The position numbers and the translations under genes were made by a program. From the NCBI GenBank assembly GCA_029204225.1, contig CM055097.1, positions 31,261,599 through 31,325,598 on the forward strand: 64,000 bases of DNA. Reading direction: 5' to 3'. This document shows positions 38,301-44,234 of this stretch, in pieces. Under the pieces are notes generated by a model that did no database searches, was not told where the DNA came from, and saw nothing but the letters and a program-made list of their open reading frames with translations. The stretch is from Diphasiastrum complanatum. Its lineage: Eukaryota; Streptophyta; Lycopodiopsida; Lycopodiales; Lycopodiaceae. The number at the start of each line of letters is the position of its first letter. Position 1 is the stretch's first letter.

Positions 38301-38702
38301 TCTGTTCACCGATTTCCTTAGGGAAGAATATGTCAAAATAAAATCAGAAAGCCATACTAAGCAGCTTGGCTTTTCCAACGATAATAGCAAAAGAAACCCA
38401 ACATAAAATGAGGAGATGAAGAAGAATCATACAGCGGCATCATCATCATAATCATCATCAAAAGTTTGTTGCTTGACAGGCAGCACTGATGAGCATTTGA
38501 AGGAAGAATTTCCTCGAAGTCTATATGCAGAGGAAGAATTGCAGGAGAGAGATAGTGGTGGCGGTGGTGTTGAGAGTGTAGGAAGAGTGATGGCGATGGT
38601 TGACTTGCTTGCTGTTGCAGCACCAAGCTCTCTAAGCAACCCATCATCCTCTCTCTCCCATCTTCTTGTAATTGCCACACTTGGCGCATATAATTGGCTC
38701 AT
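14175..38702 (-). CDS. Six-exon host gene, DUF1995-type plastid protein
   Basis: Six exons read 38702 to 14175: 90+34+50+37+48+47 codons, 306 in all, plus a TAA at 14175-14177. Every junction is phase 0, with GT donors and AG acceptors. Joined motifs include [40 protein letters not shown] and [15 protein letters not shown], each running smoothly across an intron. I recognise this order as DUF1995, a family that (from memory) includes LPA3 and the C-terminal half of chloroplast adenylate kinase 5. No adenylate kinase domain is visible, so a stand-alone LPA3-like protein is likelier. Residues 1 to about 80 are rich in Ser, Thr and Pro with scattered Arg/Lys, which suits a transit peptide, although an acidic patch (REDD, residues 17-20) is unusual. 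An in-frame TAA 45 nt upstream makes this ATG the first. Introns are 1360, 149, 6428, 15536 and 134 bp. Biochemical role unknown. Confidence 0.82.
14453..14596 (-). CDS. DUF1995 gene exon 5
   Basis: Acceptor TTCATTGCAG before 14596, donor GTTTGC after 14453. It has 48 codons beginning [12 protein letters not shown], then [17 protein letters not shown], ending KCYPGDWQ. The Gypsy A LTR begins only about 180 bp upstream of the acceptor. Confidence 0.88.
14779..15391 (+). mobile_element. Gypsy A 5' LTR (613 bp)
   Basis: Starts TGTTACAGC and ends TTTGACA, followed by a primer site. Its sequence recurs at 28215-28675 and 34324-34917. It contains a duplicated module of about 60-70 bp that includes GTGACACATGTCAA. 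It lies in intron 4 of the host gene, close to the exon 5 acceptor and antisense to the gene. Confidence 0.8.
15394..15406 (+). other. Gypsy A primer binding site
   Basis: TGGTATTAGAGCC, two bases after the LTR. It differs at one position from the initiator tRNA-Met complement TGGTATCAGAGCC. Confidence 0.75.
15931..16470 (+). pseudogene. Gypsy A gag remnant
   Basis: Begins [20 protein letters not shown] at 15931, with a stop (TAA) near 16014. Then, across frame changes: [17 protein letters not shown] (start of a capsid-like domain), [13 protein letters not shown], and [20 protein letters not shown] with [11 protein letters not shown]. The 'WWR...TWDSFK..F..NWLP' series is typical of Gypsy Retrotrans_gag. 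Several stops make it non-functional. Confidence 0.75.
16471..17917 (+). other. Gypsy A internal remainder, no domain recognised
   Basis: AT-rich sequence with stops in all frames. No protease, RT or integrase motif is visible. The Copia B homology starts abruptly at about 17918. Confidence 0.45.
17918..18661 (-). mobile_element. Copia B 3' LTR, end-truncated
   Basis: Starts TGTCAGAAATGG at 18661, right after the purine tract AAGAGGGAG (18670-18662). It matches the two halves of the 5' LTR. The last bases of the LTR (ending CCGCGACA in the 5' copy) are missing here, and homology stops near 17918. An open frame on the plus strand (17829-18275) is only LTR sequence. Confidence 0.85.
18672..20320 (-). 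pseudogene. Copia B reverse transcriptase-RNase H
   Basis: RT start, frameshifted, near 19816-20320: [37 protein letters not shown]. The main frame 19816-19184 has [12 protein letters not shown] where YVDD is expected: the second catalytic Asp is Ala (GCT). [20 protein letters not shown] and LQYLKGT follow. RNase [42 protein letters not shown]. The tail has [13 protein letters not shown]. Frameshifts and the active-site change make it inactive. Confidence 0.9.
20315..22086 (-). pseudogene. Copia B protease-integrase
   Basis: Two long frames. Frame 22086-21154 has the protease box [12 protein letters not shown] and [20 protein letters not shown], then the pre-integrase [15 protein letters not shown]. 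Frame 21169-20315 is the integrase core: FIDDYSR (Asp 1), LRSDNGGEY (Asp 2), and 35 residues later [10 protein letters not shown], where Lys replaces the catalytic Glu of 'NGVAERKNR'. The C-terminal block [20 protein letters not shown] is intact. The gag zinc knuckle near 21950 is lost to a frameshift. The protease looks intact, the integrase inactive. Confidence 0.9.
22091..22668 (-). pseudogene. Copia B gag
   Basis: Start at 22668: [20 protein letters not shown], then WKFKIHS and a frameshift of one base. The rest continues from about 22609: [47 protein letters not shown]. This is the Copia gag capsid-like domain. It begins about 50 bp after the primer site, as expected. Apart from the frameshift it is largely open. 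Confidence 0.85.
22721..22733 (-). other. Copia B primer binding site
   Basis: The minus strand reads TGGTATCAGAGCC directly after the LTR end CCGCGACA. It is a perfect 13-base complement to initiator tRNA-Met. Confidence 0.9.
22734..23307 (-). mobile_element. Copia B 5' LTR, inner part
   Basis: Joins the primer site on its left and is interrupted on its right by Gypsy C at 23308. It matches the 3' LTR over about 480 bp with mostly transition differences. The 5 bases GCGGC (23303-23307) are one copy of the Gypsy C target-site duplication. Confidence 0.88.
23308..23783 (-). mobile_element. Gypsy C 3' LTR
   Basis: 476 bp, plus-strand start TGTCACAAGCC and end CTCTAACA. The minus-strand purine tract GAGGAGGGAAGGAT lies next to it (23797-23784). 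By eye it differs from the other LTR at roughly eight sites plus a 3-bp indel. Confidence 0.9.
23805..24620 (-). pseudogene. Gypsy C integrase end with chromodomain
   Basis: An open frame of 271 codons. [17 protein letters not shown] carries the catalytic Glu of the integrase core. [23 protein letters not shown]-type linker sequence and [20 protein letters not shown] follow, then [12 protein letters not shown]. The end ([36 protein letters not shown]) is a chromodomain, with the YLVTWKG..D.TWE aromatic pattern. This places the element in the plant chromoviruses (Tekay/Del-like). A TAG near 24630 separates it from the upstream core. Confidence 0.9.
24627..25235 (-). pseudogene. Gypsy C integrase zinc-binding and core part
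   Basis: 25235-24927: an HHCC zinc-binding domain ending [32 protein letters not shown] follows. 24926-24627: [16 protein letters not shown] (Asp 1), [13 protein letters not shown], and IVSERDPKF, where the usual SDRD is SERD, so the second catalytic Asp appears to be Glu. A further TAG at the TGG of 'GNFW' closes the frame. Confidence 0.88.
25236..26960 (-). pseudogene. Gypsy C reverse transcriptase-RNase H
   Basis: [77 protein letters not shown]. After a frameshift: [20 protein letters not shown]. The next expected segment ('..FL..FVVVYLDDILVFS') is shortened to [10 protein letters not shown], so the catalytic YLDD box is deleted. [18 protein letters not shown] and [19 protein letters not shown] follow. 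RNase H lies near 25240-25700 ([19 protein letters not shown]). The upstream end near 26910 may be a scrap of protease. Confidence 0.9.
26961..27485 (-). other. Gypsy C leader with primer site; gag missing
   Basis: Only about 525 bp separate the 5' LTR from pol remnants, too short for gag and protease. The primer site reads TGGTATCAAGTC (27483-27472), matching initiator tRNA-Met for eight bases. At 27411-27470 there are three 20-bp units sharing TTTCTCTCTCTAGAA. Confidence 0.7.
27486..27964 (-). mobile_element. Gypsy C 5' LTR
   Basis: 479 bp, plus-strand start TGTCACAAGCC. The far end is CTCTAATA, where the usual final CA has become TA. It carries a 3-bp insertion relative to the other LTR near 27690. 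A 74-codon open frame occurs at the same place in both LTRs and is not a gene. Confidence 0.9.
27965..28200 (-). mobile_element. Copia B 5' LTR, outer part
   Basis: Contains the LTR start TGTCAGAAATGG (minus strand, 28200). It matches 18426-18661 of the 3' LTR almost base for base. Contains a near-palindrome around CGATTCGCGATTGATTCGCG. Continues into the inner part once Gypsy C is removed. Confidence 0.88.
28215..28675 (+). mobile_element. Gypsy A 3' LTR, truncated
   Basis: Preceded by the purine tract AGGGGGGGAA (28206-28215). The first base of TG is changed (AGTTACAC). It matches the 5' LTR and the LTR at 34324, but homology ends after GTGTCGACGTTAGGAA, so the distal part is lost. It has two copies of the GACACATGTC module, like the 5' LTR. 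Confidence 0.78.
28676..30132 (+). other. Intron 4, upstream part; weak gag-like start
   Basis: Mostly unassigned intron sequence. At 29575-29800 the plus strand gives [19 protein letters not shown], then [15 protein letters not shown] and, after a frame change, [20 protein letters not shown]. This Gln/Glu-rich, coiled-coil-like start resembles the N-terminus of some Gypsy gag proteins, but no downstream domain is present. Confidence 0.35.
30133..30243 (-). CDS. DUF1995 gene exon 4
   Basis: Acceptor TTTATGCAG before 30243, donor GTGACA after 30133. It has 37 codons with ALFPTADSL and [15 protein letters not shown]. It is isolated: 6.4 kb from exon 3 and 15.5 kb from exon 5, with retrotransposons on both sides. 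Confidence 0.85.
30244..32230. other. Intron 3, part without recognised features
   Basis: No open frame with a known motif and no clear repeat structure. It separates exon 4 from the Gypsy D remnant and may hold its 3' LTR, but I could not find the ends. Confidence 0.35.
32231..34260 (-). pseudogene. Gypsy D pol remnant (RT end, RNase H, integrase)
   Basis: RNase H near 33790-33880: [37 protein letters not shown], then [13 protein letters not shown]. Integrase near 33070-33300: [34 protein letters not shown] with Asn for the first catalytic Asp, and [15 protein letters not shown]-terminal: [48 protein letters not shown]. Many stops and frameshifts. It lies in intron 3, same strand as the host gene. 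Confidence 0.8.
32902..33065. repeat. 82-bp tandem duplication in Gypsy D
   Basis: Copies at 32902-32983 and 32984-33065 begin GATCGCAAAAGACC and differ at only a few positions. It lies in the integrase part and is far younger than the surrounding decay. Confidence 0.88.
34324..34917 (+). mobile_element. Gypsy E 5' LTR (594 bp)
   Basis: Starts TGTTATGTAC and ends TAATACA. It shares with Gypsy A LTRs the blocks CTGGACTGACCTCCTAAAAA and GGGACACTTGGTCCAGTG, plus CATGTGTCGACGTTAGGAAA with the 28-kb copy. It has one copy of the GACACATGTC module where Gypsy A has two. A possible primer site, TGGGCTATCAAAG, follows at 34918. Confidence 0.7.
35500..36010 (+). pseudogene. Gypsy E reverse transcriptase fragment
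   Basis: [57 protein letters not shown] and [13 protein letters not shown], then a frameshift/stop near 35848. [20 protein letters not shown] and [20 protein letters not shown] follow in another frame. Homology ends about 36000, before the catalytic box. It is the same RT clade as Gypsy C. The short gap from its LTR shows that gag and protease are missing. It sits about 660 bp downstream of exon 3, in intron 3. Confidence 0.82.
36672..36821 (-). CDS. DUF1995 gene exon 3
   Basis: Acceptor CTATTAG before 36821 and a consensus donor GTAAGT after 36672. It has 50 codons beginning [14 protein letters not shown] and ending [18 protein letters not shown] directly continues DLDDWP of exon 2, which supports the join. 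Confidence 0.88.
36971..37072 (-). CDS. DUF1995 gene exon 2
   Basis: Acceptor ATCTCAG before 37072, donor GTTTGA after 36971. It has 34 codons beginning [13 protein letters not shown] and ending [15 protein letters not shown], the start of the DUF1995 core. The next 149 bp are a short intron (36970-36822) with a stop in the read-through frame. Confidence 0.85.
37314..37335. repeat. 22-bp perfect palindrome in intron 1
   Basis: GCGATTCGCTG joined to its own reverse complement CAGCGAATCGC. Nearby sequence (AATCGTGATTCAC, CACGATTCGCG) is made of the same words. Confidence 0.9.
37395..37466. repeat. Inverted repeat, about 24-bp arms, in intron 1
   Basis: Left arm starts CTATAATATACTGAAATTG (about 37396); right arm reads AGGTCCAATTCAGTATAT (about 37444). 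The arms match with one gap and few mismatches. Together with the adjacent palindrome this suggests a small foldback (MITE-like) element. Confidence 0.65.
38433..38702 (-). CDS. DUF1995 gene exon 1 (start, putative transit peptide)
   Basis: The exon begins ATG AGC CAA at 38702 and ends GATGCCGCT before GTATGA. It has 90 codons. After [15 protein letters not shown] it becomes Ser/Thr/Pro-rich ([12 protein letters not shown], then NSSFKCSS) and ends in an acidic [10 protein letters not shown]. The low-complexity start fits a plastid transit peptide (inference). The exon end is set by the need to stay in phase with exon 2. Confidence 0.75.
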
Positions 38703-38754
38703 TGCGCATAATTGGTGTAGGATAAGACTTCCTTTGCTTTAGGTATGAGTTCCA

Positions 38755-38839
38755 ATGAATCACTTATTTGCATTGCACAAATGAATCACTTATTTGCACA
38801 AATAAGAGCATATGAGTATATATGGATCACTTATTTGCA
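38755..38839 (-). promoter_or_regulatory. Triplicated 18-mer and TATA-like site upstream of the host gene
   Basis: Plus-strand copies of ATGAATCACTTATTTGCA lie at 38755-38772 and 38781-38798; a third (ATGGATCACTTATTTGCA, one change) is at 38822-38839. A TATATA run lies at 38817-38822, about 115 bp before the ATG on the minus strand. The position fits a core promoter with repeated upstream elements. Function is inferred from position only. Confidence 0.5.
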
Positions 38840-38978
38840 CAAATAATAGCATTCATTAGGACCGGAAAAATGCATTATGGACTAGATAATGGATGTTTGG
38901 CAGTCCATGATAATTGATATAATGGCTTGTACTCTCATCTCAAGTTCAATATGAACAAGGTAGTTGTTGCTTGGAGGC

Positions 38979-39055
38979 CCATGGTAAGGATATAATGGCT
39001 CGTCCTCTCATCTTGTCGAGAGAGGAGAGGGCGAGCCATTATATCCTTACCATGG
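38979..39055. repeat. Near-perfect hairpin, 31-bp arms, 15-nt loop
   Basis: Left arm 38979-39009 begins CCATGGTAAGGATATAATGG; right arm 39025-39055 is its reverse complement, 30 of 31 positions. In RNA the single mismatch (T opposite G) would be a G-U pair. Pairing weakens but continues outward for about 15-20 more positions (TGCTTG on the left against CAAGCA on the right). It lies about 280 bp upstream of the host start codon. MITE-like foldback or small-RNA precursor are both possible. Confidence 0.85.
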
Positions 39056-39380
39056 ACCCACAAGCACCCATTATTGCATATAGTGTGTGTCACAAAATTT
39101 TGAAAAGAAATAGAAGAAGATCAATTTCAAGATTTTGATAATGATTCCATCCACGAGGGCTGTTCAAAATTACATCCATGAGGCCTATTTATGTAGTAGC
39201 TTCTCAATCCATCTAACAACAACATTGGTTTATTACAAAATCCTAGTCATATTTTTGGCTTTTTGAGAATGATTGGAAGGTTTGTGTCGAAGCATCAAGG
39301 TATTCAAAGAGGACAATATTAAAATATGTTAAATTATCTGATGAATGTGATCAATAACCTTTATTTAATGTCGATATTAG

Positions 39381-39644
39381 TGTTAATAATCAGAAACGCA
39401 ACATCAAGAATTCACCATAAGCAATCACCAAGTAGGGAGACGGAAGAAGAACACGCAATATCACTCTATCACACTAACACATACTGAATGTAAAATGTAC
39501 ATATAAACCCTGAACCCTGATAGAGAGGGAGAACCTAGGAGTAGACTACTAGACTAGCCTATGGCTAGTTACATCTAGTAATAAAGTACATCGTAAACAG
39601 TAACTAGGAAGTGTAACAATGAAGTTTATCATTGATTTCTAACA
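39381..39644 (-). mobile_element. Copia F 3' LTR (264 bp)
   Basis: Minus-strand start TGTTAGAAATCAATG at 39644, next to the purine tract GAGGGAGAG (39653-39645). It matches 43972-44234, with visible substitutions and a few indels. Confidence 0.88.
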
Positions 39645-39653
39645 CTCTCCCTC

Positions 39654-40250
39654 AATGATAAAATTACATTCTTCTATTCCTAGTAGAGTACGAAACTTTT
39701 CAAATTTACATCTACCTAATGACTTAGTAAAAATATCTACCAATTGATCTTCAGATTTACAGAAGACAAGATCAATGGCTCTATCAAGAATTTTCTCTCG
39801 AACAAAATGATAATGTATTTCGATGTGCTTGGTTCGATCGAGCATGTAAAACTAGATTTTTGGCAAGGTGAATGCGGCTCTGATTGTCGCAAGATATAGT
39901 AGTCGCATCCACCTGTGGTTGACCTAAATCCACAAGCAATCTTCGTAACCATACCGCTTCTTGTGTAGCATTGTTGAGTGCTCGATATTCAGCTTCCGTC
40001 GAGGATAAGACTACTGTAGGTTACTTTTTGCTGCTCCATGAAACTGCAGTTGTACCATAACTGAATGTATGACCACTGGTAGACCTTCTGTCATCAATAT
40101 TACCTGCCCAATCAGCATCTGTATATCCTATCAATATTGGTGCTTCAGGTTGATCATACTTCAAACCAAAATTCAATGTCCCTCGAATGTATCTGAGAAT
40201 ACGTTTAGCACCGTTGTCGGAGAGCTATGCCAATTTTTCAGTTTGCAGCA
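39654..40250 (-). pseudogene. Copia F RNase H and tail
   Basis: IGYTDADWAGNIDDRRSTSG, SSTEAEYRALNNATQEAVWL, CDNQS and RTKHIEIHYHFVREKILDRA, ending FTKSLGRCKFEKFRTLLGIE. These are the Copia RNase H blocks in order. A stop and a frameshift separate them. The frame breaks off near 40240, where RT should begin. Confidence 0.88.
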
Positions 40251-41385
40251 TGTTTGGTTATCTTGCATTAGGCATCTTGTCGTGGCATGAATAGTGTTAG
40301 ATCTGCATTTTAGGGCTAGTTTGGGATTGATTTTGCTTGATTTGAGTAGATTTGCTTGTTTGAAATCTAATCTGATTATTAAATAGGAAAAGATATTCAG
40401 ATCACCAATCTTAAGATCCATTTGGATTTGAGATATCAGAGAAAATAACAAATACCGGTCAAATTTGACAGATTTGGTCAAAAAAAGACAAAAAGCATTA
40501 TCAGAGCTCAAAAAATTTTATCCTCTTTTAGGAAACCTTCGTCGAGTTGCAGACACCTTAGGTTTTGTTTACAGAACTTTCAGTTTGAAGGGCGAAGATT
40601 AATTCCTAGCAGATTTCCAAAAACATTAGAAAAACCGCCAAAAAACACTAAAAATTATCAAAACCCTAAAAATACAGACAAAGAACCTTCGCCCGATTTA
40701 TTGTGCTAAGATGTGATTTAGATCTATCTATTGCCAGGTCGGCGAAGAATAATACCAAAAACAAAAAGAGTTTCAGAGGATCAGTTGTCATATTGTCATA
40801 TTTTTGCCAAAAAAGTCACTTTTTTGCAAAATTACCAGTATTACTCTTGATCCTTCGCCTGAACCTTCGCCGAGTTGCCTAAAATATTTTATTTATAGAA
40901 AAATACTATTTTTGAGTTCGGCGAAGATTCATCTTGATCAGATCACAAAAAAAACTTAATTTTTACCCTCGCCAGATTACAGAAACTGTATTTCCTTGTG
41001 TTAGAAAGCTTTGTCTGGTTTTTCATAGTTTTATTTGTGTCAGATCTTCCATCTGAGAAGTCGACAAAGGTTATTTTTCAAGAAATTGCCAAAAAAGTTG
41101 TTCAGAGAGTTTTTTCCCAACATAGCACTGTTTAAACTTCACCGAACCAACGTTCGCCTAGCAAACCTTCGCCAGTCCTATTTTTAGTTTTTGATTTTCC
41201 AGATCAAGTCTCTGTCAAAATTTGGATCAAATCTGATATATTCTGAATTGGATTCTAAGAGATTTATCATTCTTGAGAAGTATGGATTGATCGAATTTCG
41301 GAAAGTTTTTCATCATATAGAATCAGATTCTTGAAAAGTGGAATAGATCTAGCAAATCTAATCTAAGATAGTTTTTTATTGAAAA
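40251..41385. other. Unidentified 1.1-kb stretch replacing integrase/RT of Copia F
   Basis: No Copia motif. The word CTTCGCC or its complement GGCGAAG recurs, for example near 40592, 40687, 40741, 40855, 40869, 40920 and 41167, often as CTTCGCCGAGTTG or GGCGAAGATT. No open frame of note. It could be part of another repeat inserted with loss of flanking sequence. Confidence 0.5.
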
Positions 41386-42066
41386 AATCTAGATCCAATG
41401 TATTGGTCCACACAGATCACTATGAACAAGATCAAGAATGCCATTGGCTCTTCTTGCTCCATCTTTGGGAAATCTCTCTCTATGTTGTTTTCCCAAAATG
41501 CAACCCTCACAAATTTTTCCTTCAAAAGAGATATCAGGCAATCCAACAACTAGATTACCTCTTTTAAGAATTTGCAAGCTTTGAGCACTGATATGACCAA
41601 ACCTTTGATGCCAAAGATCATTTTGACTATCAACAGTGCTTACCATAGCTTGAGTAAAATATCGCGCACTCAATTTGTAGAGTCAATTCCTGTTGACTCT
41701 AGCTCCTGTAGCAGTTAGTTTGTAGTGATTCTTGATGTCTTTGACAAGACATTTGTCACTGTCAAACTCAACCTTGAGTTGTTGATCAGCCATCGTCCCA
41801 ACAAATAGTAGATTGTTCGCTAAGCCAGGTACATATTGCACATTGCTTATCTGCTTTATCTTCCCGCTGGCTAACTTCACTGGTACCACTCCAACTCCTT
41901 TAACATATAGCAATTTGTCATCAGCTTGTCCAACTTCATCACCATTTTCAGTTTCCTTGAGTTCTGAAAACCACTCTTTCCTTGAAGTCATGTGCTTGGA
42001 TGCACCATAATCAATGTACCATGTATCCTTGGCTTCACCACTTGTCATTAATGCTGTAATGAACAT
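41386..42066 (-). pseudogene. Copia F protease and pre-integrase
   Basis: Protease: DTWYIDYGASKHMTSRKEWF, where Tyr (TAT) replaces the Ser of the DSG box. VPGLANNLLFVGTMADQQ and IKNHYKLTATGA follow. Pre-integrase: LWHQRFGHISAQSLQILKRG, CEGCILGKQHRERFPK, VHSDLCGPIHWI. The frame ends at 41389, just as the integrase core begins. The sister copy at 47548-48349 keeps DSGAS. Confidence 0.88.
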
Positions 42067-42096
42067 TTTTGAACTCTCACCAGTATCATCTTCATA

Positions 42097-43062
42097 TTAA
42101 TCATCATCGTATTGATGTTGATCAGTATAATTGTCTTCATAATAATAGTCATCAAATTGATGTTGATCAGCATAATTTCTCGCTTGCCATTTGTCTTTCC
42201 TTTGTTCCATCTCCTTCTGTTTCTTGAAGCATTCATGCTCCCAGTGGCCAGGTTTGTTGCAGTACCTACAATTTACAGGTTTATTTTGTCTTGAATAGCC
42301 GCATCCTTGACCTCGGCCTTGATTCCAATTGCCTCGATTTGGACTATCATTGACTTGCTCATAAAATTGTTGAAATGATCCCCGGCTTGAGTTTTCTCCT
42401 CTCGATTGATACTTTCCATGGCAAAATCTTCCACCTCGTCCTCTAACTGCAAGAGCTTGATCATAGCTCCTGTTACGATGATTCAAGTTCTCTTGACGTT
42501 GCTCTTCTTGCAAAAGCAATCCACCTAGTTCTTCATACGTTGGAAGATTTTCTCTTGTGGCTATACTCGTCACAAACATCTGATGTGACTCACTCAGACT
42601 ATTCAATGTCAATTGCATGATCTCACGATCTTGTTCTCGCTCTCCAACTGCTGCTAATTGGTCACGAATCTCTTTGATCTTCAGTATGTGATCGGCAATA
42701 GTTGCACCATCAGCCATCCGCAATGTATGCAACTTCGTCTTCAGAAACAGTATTCGAGATGTATTTGTCGTTCACAATGCCTTCAATGTATCCCACGCTT
42801 CTTTTGGTCCTTCTGAATCTGAAATATAGGGAATAATTGCATCTCTAACTAATAAGTTGATGACATTCTGGGCTTTCCGTTTTCTCCTATCAAATGTCCG
42901 CTGATCTTCTTCAATCACTGACCTTGTCTCTTCACCTGTCACGATCTCCCACAACTCTTTTTCCATCAAAATATTCTTCAGTTTGAATTTCCAAACTGCA
43001 TAGTGGCCGACACCTTCCAATTTGCTTGACTCATTAAGGACACTCTCGCTTAGAGTTTCCAT
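42097..43062 (-). pseudogene. Copia F gag
   Basis: METLSESVLNESSKLEGVGH at 43062, then WKFKLKNILMEKELWEIVTG and GPKEAWDTLKAL. After a frame break near 42760: TLRMADGATIADHILKIKEI, LNSLSESHQMFV and LGGLLLQEEQRQENLNHR. The C-terminus has the zinc knuckle CRYCNKPGHWEHEC and a repeated acidic DQHQFDD/DQHQYDD tail. The knuckle is complete. Confidence 0.88.
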
Positions 43063-43132
43063 TACTGGATAGATGAGTCTGGCTCACAAAATTTATCACA
43101 CCACAGAACTGTAAATTTTTGGTTGGACACTT

Positions 43133-43380
43133 GATATCGGTACGACGCATGGGTGCATGACTACTCGAGATTCTCTTTAGCTCGCACGCGTGGATCCGAT
43201 ATTGGTACAAATATGCGATATCGATATGATGCACGGATGGACAACTACTCTGGATTTTATTTACCTCTGGCGTGTCGCTCCAATATTGGTACTGATATGT
43301 GATATCGGTATGACGCGCAGATGTACGATTGCTCTTGGTTTTCTTTACCTCTGGCACGTCGATCCGATATTGCTACGGAC
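43133..43380. repeat. Three tandem 84-bp repeats in the Copia F leader
   Basis: Units begin GATATCG at 43133, 43217 and 43301; the third is about 80 bp. Because 84 is a multiple of three, a minus-strand frame stays open through all three and repeats a 28-residue unit containing blocks like DITYQYQYW and DIAYLYQYR. Coding use is not supported, since it lies upstream of the gag start. Confidence 0.85.
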
Positions 43381-43589
43381 AAGATGAAAAGTAGAGAGAA
43401 TATAAGAACTTTCAAAGAGAATATTTCAAAATGTGTGATCGTTCAAAAGACAGAGATTAGTAATGTGAAAAGTATGAAGCTTTCTAACTCTGAATGACAG
43501 TACTAGACACTATCTAGTGTGATTTGTGGTACTCCAAATAGACAAATGAGAGATTTCTTTGCAAACCTCTCACACAAATAGCACTTTCC

Positions 43590-43791
43590 ACAAAACTAGG
43601 AGGTATTGTAAGAATCTCCCCCACTCAACAGATTTTCAATCTGTCTGATGCTGTCCTGGCCTTTTGGATGCCTCTGGGACTGTGCTTTTCACAACAACTA
43701 GGAAGTATTGTAAAAAGCTTCCCACTCAACAGATTTTCAAATTGTTAGATGTTGCCATGGCCTTTCTGATGCCTCTGGGATTGTGTCTTCG
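43590..43791. repeat. Two tandem repeats of about 101 bp in the Copia F leader
   Basis: Units at about 43590-43690 and 43691-43791 share CTCAACAGATTTTCAA and TGATGCCTCTGGGA/GGATGCCTCTGGGA. They are more diverged than the 84-bp repeats and lie between those and the primer site. Confidence 0.8.
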
Positions 43792-43959
43792 TTCCCCACT
43801 GATGATTTTGAGCTCAAAACCTGCAAAATACACCAAAGAAAGATTTCATCCAGCCGTTTTGATCTCTCCAAGCTTTCACCTCCCGTGAAGGACTTTCTCA
43901 CTTCGTTGCGGAGCCTGTGACAAGCTGTATCCATTGATCAGGCACGCATGACTATTGCT

Positions 43960-43971
43960 GTTCTGATACCA
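43960..43971 (-). other. Copia F primer binding site
   Basis: The minus strand reads TGGTATCAGAAC directly after the LTR end. It matches initiator tRNA-Met at 11 of 12 positions. Confidence 0.85.
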
Positions 43972-44234
43972 TGTCAAGAATTAGACATGCAACATCAAGC
44001 ATTCACTATAAGCAATCACCACAAGAAGGCGGAAGAAGAACACGCATTGTCACTCTATCACACTAACTCATACAAAATGTAAAATGTACAAATAAACCCT
44101 GAACCCCTGATAGAGAGAGAAAACCTATGAGTAGACTAATAGACTAGCCTACGGCTAATGACAGCTGGTCACAGTTGTCAACATTAATGTACCTCGTAAA
44201 CAGTAACAATGAAGTTTATCATTGATTTCTAACA
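43972..44234 (-). mobile_element. Copia F 5' LTR (263 bp)
   Basis: Minus-strand start TGTTAGAAATCAATG at 44234, end TTCTTGACA at 43972. TG/CA ends. Next to the primer site. Confidence 0.88.

Larger units (their letters stand above)
39381..44234 (-). mobile_element. Copia F, element with both LTRs, integrase/RT replaced
   Basis: LTRs 39381-39644 and 43972-44234, primer site, gag, protease and RNase H are all present on the minus strand. Integrase core and RT are missing, and a 1.1-kb unrelated stretch lies in their place. The flanks (ATTAG left, TATAG right) match at only three of five positions, so the target duplication is doubtful. The element starts about 680 bp upstream of the host gene start codon. 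Confidence 0.85.

Noticed and set aside
43133-43380. CRISPR-like array
   Set aside because: Units are contiguous 84-bp repeats without unique spacers, in a plant retrotransposon leader.
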